This document shows, piece after piece, positions 1 to 10,319 of a stretch of 64,000 nucleotides of DNA (position 1 is its first letter; the number at the start of each line of letters is the position of its first letter). The DNA is from Zygnema cylindricum. Lineage: Eukaryota; Streptophyta; Zygnematophyceae; Zygnematales; Zygnemataceae. The stretch covers positions 372,001 to 436,000 of the forward strand of contig JBBHKE010002135.1 of NCBI GenBank assembly GCA_037447655.1, given 5' to 3'. Made by a program: the position numbers and the translations under genes. The notes below the pieces were generated by a model, which saw only the letters and a list, made by a program, of their open reading frames with translations, was not told the DNA's origin and did not search any database.

Positions 1-991
1 GACCCCGAAATATCAAAGGGTCTCCTCCTTCACTGGCTAACCTCATAACGGTAAGTTTTCCCTTTTTGGAACCTTTCCGTTTTGGACACTCTCGAGCCAT
101 ATGATCTGGAGAACCGCACTGAAAGCACAGGCCATTTTGCCTCCTCCGCTGGATTTCCTCGGGGGACAAGTCATTGGTCTTGGTTTTGGTAGCTTTCTTC
201 TTTTTCCGCAAGACGTTGACTGCTCCCTTATCCTCTTTAATTGCGTCGAGCTCCATGGGGGTTGGACCTTCGTCTCGTCGGTTTCCTCCGCTACTGCTCG
301 ACCCGTAGTGATAAGGTCTCCGGAGGTTAAAGTCGACCGAATCGGTCCGCTCCGCAAACTGGATGATTGCTGAGAGAGGAGGAGTCATGCTTTCCCGAGC
401 AAGCCATTGTTCCACATCCCTACGAATAGAAGACTTAAGCCCCTTCACGAAACGATCCACGGCTTCATCCTCCGTCATCGTAGGTATTTGAACTTTGCAC
501 TCCAAGAAACGCTGCGTAAACTCCATCACTGACATTCGTTGCTTCAAGACTGCGATCTTATCTTTTGCCGCCTTGATTGTGTTGACGGGCTGCCAAATGT
601 CGCGGAGAGGTTGAACGAAGAGAGCCCACACGGTCGATAACTCATCGTCCTCTACCAATGTTCTCCACCAAGCCCCCAGTGCCCCTTTAAGAAGACCACC
701 CGCGTAGTGAATCTTCTCACGATCCGATAGGCTAGGAAAATTCTCGAGATAGTTCGCCACGGAGAATAGCCATGAGTCAAGGTTCTTGTGTTTTGCAGGG
801 TCAAACTCGTCGAGAAGTCTTAATTTGAGTCTCCGGGAGTCTCTTCCTATGCTTCCATGAGGTCGCTCCCCTAGACGCGACTCCAAGGCTTTGACGGTGT
901 TACTCAGCTTCGCGTTTTGTAATCTCAGACTTTCCAACTCCCTGAGAACTTGCGCCATCATTTTTGTAGTGGATAGGCCGTGTTCATCCAT
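1..991 (-). CDS. Ty3/gypsy retrotransposon gag, partial (runs off the left edge)
   Basis: An open frame of 330 codons runs from an ATG at 991 to the window edge with no stop, and an in-frame TGA lies just upstream of that ATG. The N-terminus has a short coiled-coil-like stretch (LRELESLRLQNAKLSN). Residues about 60-200 look like a retrotransposon gag capsid domain, with a typical LKGALGAWWRTL stretch. A CCHC zinc knuckle (CFQCGSPDHMAREC) lies at residues 289-302. The capsid packages the element RNA in the cytoplasm. The primer site and LTR lie directly upstream, as expected for the 5' end of an element on the minus strand. Protease and polymerase would lie outside the window. No break is seen, so the copy may be young. 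Assignment to Ty3/gypsy rather than another LTR class rests on the capsid type and gene order. Confidence 0.82.
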   Translation of the reverse strand, partial: MDEHGLSTTKMMAQVLRELESLRLQNAKLSNTVKALESRLGERPHGSIGRDSRRLKLRLLDEFDPAKHKNLDSWLFSVANYLENFPSLSDREKIHYAGGLLKGALGAWWRTLVEDDELSTVWALFVQPLRDIWQPVNTIKAAKDKIAVLKQRMSVMEFTQRFLECKVQIPTMTEDEAVDRFVKGLKSSIRRDVEQWLARESMTPPLSAIIQFAERTDSVDFNLRRPYHYGSSSSGGNRRDEGPTPMELDAIKEDKGAVNVLRKKKKATKTKTNDLSPEEIQRRRQNGLCFQCGSPDHMARECPKRKGSKKGKLTVMRLASEGGDPLIFRG

Positions 992-1012
992 GCTGTCGAT
1001 TCACGGGTACTT

Positions 1013-1024
1013 GCTCCGATACCA
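1013..1024 (-). promoter_or_regulatory. Primer binding site of the gypsy element
   Basis: On the minus strand this reads TGGTATCGGAGC, 11 of 12 matching the usual plant LTR-element site for the 3' end of initiator tRNA-Met. It lies one base inside the LTR end and 21 bases before the gag ATG. Confidence 0.75.
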
Positions 1025-1025
1025 G

Positions 1026-1497
1026 TGTAAAAGAGGCAACGATACACCACAACAGAAAACACCAAGGATCTTCCCGTAGCAACAACAGGAGTACACAGAA
1101 CTCACAGACAAGGTTGCGCTTTATTACTTGAAAGAGAGTACAAGTTGCGCTAGCTGCGTAGGTTTACTTCAGGTCTCCCATTCACTAAGTCTACTCGACT
1201 ATTTCAACTACCTTACTGCTAGTCAACCTAGTACTATACAGCTGTACACGTGGACCTTCGCGATCAACCGGGGTCTATCCAAAACTTCCTTCTAGAAATA
1301 TACAGCTCAATCTACATTCTGCGGCGTTGCTATGCTGCGCTGCTGCGCTACTAGTTGCTACGCCGCTAAGTTGCTATGCTGCGCTGGTCTGGAATTACAG
1401 CTGCGCTGGTCTGGAACCGCAACTGCGCTGCTCTAAAATTGCAACTATAACAGCCTAGCCTTAGCCACTAAGTATCCAATTCTGTAACCCTGTTACA
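1026..1497 (-). repeat. 5' LTR of the gypsy element (inferred ends)
   Basis: The block begins TGTAAAAG and ends TGTTACA on the plus strand, so on the element strand it starts TGTAACAG and ends TTTTACA, with TG...CA ends. It abuts the primer site. It contains short GC-richer direct repeats built on CTGCGCTG between about 1320 and 1440. The partner LTR is outside the window, so the left end (1497) is inferred only from sequence form. Confidence 0.6.
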
Positions 1498-2332
1498 ACC
1501 AGTTTAGTATTAACCATAATTCAATGATCTATAGTTAATTATAACTGACTATAACGAGAATGCTCTACATAGAAAGGCAACAATGGCGTTTGTAATGTGT
1601 ATCGTTGATTATTTAGAAGGTTTTTAAATAAATATATTGGAATACGTAATAAATGCATACGACACAAATTTACAAACCCTTGTTATTTTAAAAAACGTTT
1701 ATATGCATAAATAACTAAAAATTGTACACATTCAAAGAGAGTGAACAAGGATTTTTTAAAATTATATGTGTGGCATTGCAACGGTGTATAACATCGTATA
1801 ATATATTCGACAAGGTAAGATTCAGTTAGCATAACTTGATGAAATGTCTTTGGGTTTAAATATCATTACTTATAGGTAAAGCATGGGCGTTTACGGTGTT
1901 TAAGGTATTTATTGGAAGTTATACAAATATTTATATCCATATATTTATGCAAAATAATAAAATCATAAGACATGTTTTTTGACTTGGGGTAAAGAATCAA
2001 CTGGTTAATCAAACCAAATATTTCTCTGGGTAAATTGTGTTGTTTAGAAGATATATTTGTGTTTATACTATTGTTTTTATGTACGTATATCCTAAGTTGA
2101 ATTGTGTAGTATACTAGGGTTTGAAAGTAATTACTTGACGCAAATAAGTGGTCATTATATACTAGCGATAACAACATATGCAATGTTAAAGACAAAAGAA
2201 GGCATCGTATTGAACATTTAAAAACAACGGAAAACAAAAATATATAGCAAAGCAAGAAATTAATATTCGAATCCGAATGCAATACTGAAAAACAAATAGT
2301 ATGTCTCTCTTTAAAAAATACAAATCTTAAAT
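1498..2332. other. AT-rich intergenic stretch
   Basis: I see no gene here. The open frames are low-complexity, AT-driven and hydrophobic, with no recognisable motif. Confidence 0.5.
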
Positions 2333-5300
2333 TTAACATGTGATAGAGCGGAGCTCTTCTAACTTTCGAAACCGTAACAACTTTTGTTCAAACTCCCTCT
2401 TAGAAGATCCCTCTTTAAAAATTGGTTCAGTTGAATGGGCCAAAGCCTCTTTCAATTCCGCAGTGCTCCCACTTATTTTTTCAACTCTAATCTTTTCTAG
2501 AAATCCTATAGCTTTTGCTAAATTCTACCCAGGAGCCTTTATCAGCTTTTCAATACAAACCACAATTCTAAAACACCGAACCCATTTTATCTTTTCACTA
2601 TCTACCCCTCCTACAAATTGAGATCCTGGTGGTTTGCATTTTGTGATGAGTTTTCTAACTAACAAGGCTTTTAATGGGGGTTGGCATTTGAACCCGTAAT
2701 GATATTCATTAAAAATTGATTCGACATTCGCATCACTGTTGGCACTTTCTACCCTATATCTTTTCTAGTTGTCCTAGTCAATTTGAAACCCACGAAGCTC
2801 CACATGGACCGGAAATAAATCATTTTGCGGATTCATTGTCGGAGATTTTGAATGGTTTCCCAAAAAAGAATGATTGGACTCATTTGTATGTGATGAATTG
2901 AAAAGAGGGATATTGGCCGGGGATGTTGAGGGGATAGAATGGTTTAGAAAGGGTGAAAACGTGTTAGGTGTATGATGTGAAGAAAAATGGATAGGTGGAA
3001 CAACATTTGGCGAGGAGGGAAATTGAAAATGTATAGGAAACAATGGTGGTGGAGGAGGAGGATGTGAAAGAGGAGGAGCAACAAAATTAGGAAGACGAGA
3101 AAGACGAAGAAGTTGAAGAGGTGGTGGAAGAGACCGGGGTCGCGTTGGCAAATCAGTGGTTGGGGAGGAATTTCGAGGAGATGGAGGGGCAAAAGAAGGA
3201 TGTGAAAATTGGGGAGGAATTTCGAGGAGATGGAGGGGCAAAAGAAGGATGTGAAAATAAAGAAATTCACCTCTGATACTTTCGAGTCTAGTTGATCAAA
3301 CCTACATTCTAGGTGAATAAACCCTCTGTGTAGTTGATTTCGCATCTTAGCTTGCCCGGTGTCAAACATGCTCTTATCATTCTGCATCGCATTTTTTAAA
3401 TCCGCCACACTATTTTTGAGGGTATTTATCTCTCTCAAAAGAGGTGGAATAGCATCGACAACAATTCGTAAAGCTTGAAGTTCTGATTTTACTTCAAGCG
3501 GAATAAGGACATCATCCAAATTTGTCTTCTCGTTTTTTTTCTCATCCAATAATTGTACATCATTAGCGAAATTCTCCCAATCTGTATTACAATCTTGTAG
3601 TATTGACAAAAAAAACGGAGTCATAAAAAAAGCGTGAGTAGGAAAATCTTTACTTAAGAGTGCAAGGTCTTACCAAACACATTTTCGTATAGATCCAACC
3701 AGTAACTCAAAAAACTTTTGTGCCGAGATGTCACGTGTTTCGTCGTTTGCACGTAAATTTCTCTATATAATAAAAAAACAAAAACAAACAAAAAAATTAT
3801 AAGATTTTGTCTCTACAACCTTAGATTATTTCCTAAGTTCAAACCCCCCAAATGGTAAGGTACCATATACAACAGTTATGGATTTAAGTTGTTGTTTTCA
3901 TATATATATTTTTTGTTTTTATGTTTTCATTTTTCTGCTTTCTATTTTTAGTTGTAAGTTTTCATTTTTATTTTTCTTCTTTATAAGGTGAAATGAAACA
4001 GAAATAAAAAGTGAATATAAATAAGTGGAATAGGAAAAAATAGACAAGGATAAAATGAAGAAGAAAGAGAACTAAAAAAAGACGAAGGTAAAAGGCTTAA
4101 GAAGAAAAAAAAAAAAAAAAAAAGGAAAAGAAAAAAAAAAACTTAAAAAATAAAAAACTCAATTGAAAAGAGAAGAAAGAGTTAGAGTATGCATAAAACG
4201 TAGGGAAAAACTGAGAAAGAAAAAAAACATACGGAGAAAGAAAAACAAGATGGAGAAAAAAAGAAAAATAACAAAAAAATTGAATAGAAAAAAAAAACAA
4301 AAAAAAAGAATAGAAGATGATGCTCAAATTATATAAAAAAATAGAAAAAGATAGAATAAGGGAAAAAGTGGAAGAACAATATGGAGAAAAAATAGAGAAA
4401 AAATATGGATAATAAACGGAAAAAGATGGAAATTGTGTTTTTTTAGCTTAAACACAAACCTGTTTCACTTCGTCTAAAGCAACATCTGCCCATGGAAATG
4501 TTTTTTGGAGAAGACATTCTGGTACATTAATCATATCGCCATGAAGTAGGTACGCATTTTTTTTGTCTTCATAGCCAGCTTGGACTAGAGAATCTCAAGT
4601 GGGATGGAGGTTAAGTAGGATAAGTACATATGAGTAGTAGCCCATCTCCCCAATCGCGCTATATGGGATTCAAAAGCCCTGTGACACCCAAATCCGTTAA
4701 TGTAAACATAAAAACATCTCATCGCGTGGGTTTTCGAATTCGATACAATGTCGAGACATAGAAACATCGATTGGATTAATTTAAGATGAGTATGATAATC
4801 CAACGCCTCGTCATTTTTTCAACCCTTAGGGAATAGAAATAAATCGTACCTGTAAAGGAATCATTAAAACATATTTTAACAAAAAAAAAAATTAACAACA
4901 AAATGTCAAGTTTTTGAGGATGTTTTGGAGAAAAAGAAATAAACGTTATGGAGAAATAAAAATAAATGTTATGGAGAAAAAAATATATAATTTGGCAAGA
5001 AATAGTCAAGTTTTTGAGAATGTTATGGAGAAAAACAAAACACACTTCATAATAATAGTAGTTTGTGACACTAACCATGATTCTCTTGATGAAAAGTCAG
5101 GACATCCCCAACCCGTTCCTTCTTTCATATGGAACAAATAAAGTAGCCATAGAGCTATCCCCCCGACCGGACAAAGGTTCCATTCCCTGTTGCGTATCAC
5201 TCCGAAATGCTCATTGCGACCATTCTGTTTTAATTTTTAATTTTTAAAGAAGTTTTGTTAAATAATCAACACATTAAAGACCATCATTTCTTTACAAAAT

Positions 5301-6977
5301 AGATAACTTGTTTAAAAGATGTGAAAAAAACCAAGCAAACAATACAATGTTAATTCATAAAATTGTTAAACAATGATGTAACGAAAGTCACGTGAATTAT
5401 TTCAAAATTATTTACCTTATTCGTTTTCCCGTTCATATCGAGAAATCCGAGCATGTGACAAGAAGACGGCCCCACACTCTCCAACTCCATTGAGAACAAA
5501 TCACACAAATTAACCCCTCTAGCGCTATTTCCTCTACCGGCCGCGAAATGGGTTAAAAGGGTTATCGATCGAGCTAACATATTTTCGTGAGCACGTGATA
5601 AAGTAGTACAACACTCGAGCTATCTTCTACTCATACTTTTCAATTGTTTCGCGTTATAGCCGTCGCTCAACGCCCCTGATTACCGATCTAAGTATTGTTC
5701 TTTACATCTTATGCCAGTACTTCGAATAATCCCTTTCATTATTGTCTCGGTATCTGGACATTTTCTAAAATCTTCCATAGGATTCCCTAACATGGTATAT
5801 TGCGTTTTATGAAAAAACACAAGCGCTTTCAATATTGCCTCTAAAAAACCTTTAGATTGTAACAAAAAAACAACAAATATTCAATATTACTTTGTATACG
5901 TCAAATACGTCGTATTTTAGGGTCAATTGAACAAACCTAAATAGGACAAATATAAGTAAACCGAAAGAACACAAAGTGCACGAAAAAAAGATAATGAAAA
6001 AAAGTCCAAAATTACACATATTTATTATACAATGTTTACCTTTCGTGTTTATCATTGATTCCATCTCTTTTGTTTTTTCAATGTAATTTGCTCTCACACT
6101 TTTGCTTTCATTATCATTTCCTCCTACATTCTATCTTTAAGTCTTAATAAAATCATGACTTAATTACTTGATTTTAGTGTGCCCGAAAAAAATCGTTAAT
6201 TGAGGCTTGTTTAATAACCACCGTGTCTAAAGACGGTTCATCTATATTCGGGCTGTGATCACCCAAATTCCTTCCTTTCTTCTTTATTATGTATTCCGGA
6301 AATGGTGTTGGGGTTCTTATTTTCTCTTGTTTCGCCCACCATTTCTGCACATAGTTAAATGTGATGTCAAATTTCGAAATAAACAACTCAAATGATGTAA
6401 TTATGAAGTTTAAAAATCAAAACAAAAACATTTATAATAGTTAACCACATACACCAATAACATTGCAAAGACAAAAAAAAAACTAATTTTCACTAAAAAC
6501 ATTTAAAGTAGAAGTATAGTTGTTTGTAATACCTTCCATATTTTCATCCTCCGCGTGTAGTGTGTCAAGGTATCGTCTCTCACTGTTTTTTTTTGGGCAA
6601 CAAAGCCTTCTCACGAGGTTTCTTCTGTGTTTGCACAGAAAGACTCTGGTTTGGGTTTAGAGGCACTACTCGGACGGGGTTTAGAGGCACTACTCGTACG
6701 TAGCATTTCATCACCGTCATTGTGTTCGCCCAAATCTTCTTTGTCCTCAACTTTTTTTTTTATTCGATTGATTTACTAACACTGCTTTTTTGCCTCTCTT
6801 TCTTTTTGATGTCGTAGTGCCAGAACCAAGGTTTTCCCCGTTATTTTCCCCGTCAAATTCATCAATTTTTGGGTTCCGTAAATGTCGGACGCGTGCTGCA
6901 CCAATTCTACCGACTTGCTTGGGAGGAGGTTTACTAAGAATGGTGCTAATCGAGGGAGCAACAAAGGTGCTCTCCAT
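2333..6977 (-). pseudogene. Ndc10/Crypton-type tyrosine recombinase gene, nine exons, broken
   Basis: Exons by splice sites and frame: 6977-6533, 6344-about 6170, 6123-6040, 5849-5416, 5224-5076, 4849-4460, 3762-3674, about 3610-3272 and about 3250-2333. Exon 1 has an ATG and a basic nuclear-type stretch (SKRKRGKK). Exons 4-6 follow the Ndc10 domain II / Crypton recombinase order: GALSDGYN, then RGVNLCDLFSMEL, GKTNKNGRNEHFG, NLCPVGGIALWLLYLFH, KTHAMRC, ARLGRW, MYLSYLTSIPLE and FPWADVAL. The joins keep phase across four introns; for example exon 5 ends in two bases that complete a Trp with the first base of exon 6. Exon 8 is coiled-coil-like, exon 9 Pro-rich. The C-terminus (VESIFNEYHYGF...PPLKALL) is weakly GCR1_C-like. 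Breaks: an indel in the A10 run at 6752-6761, TGA 6613-6611, TAA 5682-5680, TAG 5622-5620, TGA 4821-4819, a CT duplication near 4588, and three stops in exon 9. Family assignment is fairly sure; mobile element versus domesticated host gene is open. Confidence 0.78.
3178..3260 (-). repeat. About 43-bp tandem duplication in exon 9 of the recombinase pseudogene
   Basis: The stretch reading (plus strand) GGGGAGGAATTTCGAGGAG followed by ATGGAGGGGCAAAAGAAGG and TGTGAAAA occurs twice head to tail. It sits at the start of the proline-rich exon, beside the likely acceptor, and probably marks slippage after decay began. Confidence 0.8.
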
Positions 6978-7084
6978 GCTACAGAAATTATTGGAGTATC
7001 CGAAATGGTTGTTAACTGTCACATATAAAGCCAAAATTACACTTATCAACAAAAAAAGATAGAAATAATAATGATGACGATGAT

Positions 7085-8950
7085 TTTTTTTTTTTTTTAG
7101 CAGTCGATTGTATTATTTTTGTTATTATTTCCTGTTAATAAAATACTTTTTTTTGTTCGTATTGAATTATAGTTAATTGTTATATCGTAGTAATCACGAG
7201 CTATATCTAACTATTGTATTAAATATATTATAACACCTATTTATAATTGTTATATAAGAATAAGTAAAATAGTTATTTGTAGTTGGTGTACTATCTATAC
7301 TATAATAGGTAATTATGACTGCTATATTAAATTAATTATAATACATATAACTGACACAATATATATATATTATAACAACCGGTAATAAGTGATATATTAC
7401 ATTTATTTTATCAATTTTATCTAACTGTCGTATAATACATATTGTAAAGGCAAGTTATAATATATATTGTAAGGGCAAGTTATAGCTGTTATACTATACT
7501 AATTATAACAACTGGTTATAACTGTTTTAATATATTGATTATAACGGTTATATTTAACTGTTATACAACATTATTTATAACAGCTAGTTAAAACTGTTTT
7601 ATTATACTAATTATAACAGTTATATCTTATATCTAACTGTTATATCTTTTTTATTATAGCAGGTAGATAAATATACATTTGTAGTAGATAAATATGCAGT
7701 TATATCTACCTGTTATATTTTATATATTATGACAACTATATCTAACTGTTATGTTATGCTAATTATAACAGCTAGTCATAATTGTTTTAATTTATTGATT
7801 ATAAAGGTTATATCTAACTGTTATTTCACATTATTCATAACAACTACTTATAACTGATCTATTATACTAATTATAACAGTTACATGTAACAGTTATTTCA
7901 TTTTTATTACAACAACAATATCTAGCTGTTATATTTTATAAATTATAACAGCTATATCTAACTGTTACATTATACCGAATATGACAGCTAGTTGTAAGTT
8001 TTATATTTTATTTATTGTGACAGTTATTTATGTAGCTGTTGCATTATACTAAGCATAACAACTATATCTGGCTGTAATATTATACTAAATTTAACAGCTA
8101 GTTATAGTTTTTATGTTATATTTATCGTAAAAGTTATATATAGCAGTTATATTTTATAAATTATAACAGCTATATTTAACTGTTATATTATACCAAATAT
8201 GACAGCTAGTTGTAAGTGTTATATTTTATTTATTATGACAGTTGTTTATGTAGCTGTTGCATTATACTAAGCATAACAACTATATCTAGATGTTATATTT
8301 TATTAATTATAACAATTATATCTAACTGTTTTACTATGTTAATTATTACACTATAATAAACAATTGCATAACAGTTATATCTAATTGTTATTTTGTATAT
8401 ATTACAACTTTAATATCTAACTGTGATAATGTATTAATTATTACAATGTTAACTAACTGTGTCATTATATACATTATAACATTTAAATCTAAACAGTTAT
8501 ATCTAACTGCTATGCTACACATATTATAGCAGGTTTAATTTAACTGTTATATTATTAGAGTTTTAACAAGTTATATATTATATATAGTCTAATTGTTATA
8601 ATGTGTTAATCATTAGTGTTAACTAACTATTACATTAGAATTTTTATAACAGTTTACATTATATTTATCTTAACAGTTAAAATTAACTGTTATATTATAC
8701 AATTTATAACAGTTATATCTAACCGTTATATTATGTTAATTGTTACAAGTATAATAAACTTTTACATGATAGTAATTATAACATATTACATCTATTATGA
8801 CAATTACATCCAACTGTTACATTATGTTTATCATAATTATTATTAGTATACACTACAACTATAATAATAGTTGTAACAGTAGTTTCATATATTATACTTC
8901 AACTATAATTATATACATTATTTATATTATAACTCCTACTTCAAATATAT
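7085..8950. repeat. AT-rich array of degenerate palindromic units
   Basis: The core TAACAGTTATA and its reverse complement TATAACTGTTA alternate dozens of times, linked by ATCTAAC, TTATACTAATTATAAC and AGCTAGTTATA. The units are diverged and irregularly spaced, about 25-70 bp apart. There is no coding frame with motif content. It could be an old satellite or expanded MITE ends; function unknown. Confidence 0.75.
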
Positions 8951-9090
8951 TAAACAGATAATAACGTGCATGATTGTATATATTACAAATATTACTTTTG
9001 TTAAATATGTATTATAACGTTTTATAACGTATGTATATATATTGTAATTGTCATTATATATACGATAATAATTATTAATACATATATTTT

Positions 9091-9844
9091 ATAAATTATA
9101 ACTATTATAAATTATACTCTTATATGTGTTAAATATATTAAACCTATTGCTATGTATATTATATGTATATCTAACTTTTATTATGATATATATTACATAC
9201 ATTATAACTAAACAGTTTTATATATATTCAAATATATTTTACTACTAAACTGTTGTTACATGTATTACATACATTATTGTTATTACCATATATATATTAT
9301 ACATATATTAAAGCCATTAGTGTTATATATACTATATACATTGTAGCTTTTATTCTATATTATTCTTATTATAAATGTTATTATAGGTATTATAAAAATT
9401 ATAACTAAACCGACTGTCTGTATATTTATTATGCCTGTGATAAATCCTTTTATTCAATCTATGATATGTTAAATATATTTCATAAATTATAACTATTATA
9501 AATTATACTCTTATATGTGTTAAATATATTACATCTATTGCTATGTATATTATATGTATATCTAACTTTTATTATAATATATATATTACATATATTATAA
9601 CTAAACAGTTTTATATAATTTAATATATTTTACTACTAAACTGTTGTTACATGTATTACATACATTATTGTTGTTACTGTATATATATTATATATATATT
9701 AAAGCCATTAGTGTTATATATATTGTACCTTTTATTCTATATTGTACATATTGTAAATGTTAATATAGGTATTATAAAAATTATAACTAAACCGACTGTC
9801 TGTATATTTATTATGCCTGTGATAAATCCTTTTATTGGATCTAT
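9091..9844. repeat. 391-bp tandem duplication, second copy cut by the Copia element
   Basis: The block starting ATAAATTATAACTATTATAA at 9091 recurs at 9482, so the period is 391 bp. The copies share markers such as ACTAAACCGACTGTCTG and TATGCCTGTGATAAATCC. The second copy stops at 9844, where the 5' LTR begins. The bases expected next (from copy 1) are not found after the 3' LTR. Confidence 0.85.
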
Positions 9845-10319
9845 TGTTGAAAGTCAATTAAAGCATTCTACACTACTTAGTGTCCTAGTCACTACAAGAC
9901 AAGTTTTACTACTACGGTTAGTGTTCTGTACTTTATGTAGTGAACTGTACTTTATGAAATGGAAACTGTACTTTATGAAATGGACTGTGCATACCCTTTG
10001 TCAGTATACGTAGGAATCTCTCTTGGAATCTTCTATTCGTTTTAGCGTAGCTAGATGTACTGTCCTAAGTTACTCCTTTTATTAGATGTACCTTTTAGAG
10101 TCTTTTCGACTACCCTTTTTGTATTTCATCACTATAAGACTCTCTTTTGGCTTTATGTAAAATTAACTTAAGACATCCAAACGACAAACTTCTCCTTGTT
10201 CTCTTGTTTGCCGTTTACTCTGCACTGTCTTTTCTATATCAGGCCTCTATTCTTCTCTTTTGGCCTCTCTCTATTATTTGTCATATTAGACTTTTCGGCC
10301 TGTCATGGCCTCACATTCA
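9845..10319 (+). repeat. 5' LTR of the Copia element
   Basis: Starts TGTTGAAAGTC and ends CATTCA. The gag-pol ATG (10305) lies within its last 15 bases. Compared with the 3' LTR it carries an extra copy of a 21-bp block around 9950-9980. Confidence 0.88.

Noticed and set aside
1866-2339. 157-codon frame on the minus strand
   Set aside because: AT-rich, cysteine/leucine/tyrosine-biased, with no motif. It ends next to the recombinase stop but in an unrelated reading.
7085-9844. CRISPR-like or origin-like repeat array
   Set aside because: The units are irregular, with no constant spacers, and the rest of the window is plainly eukaryotic.
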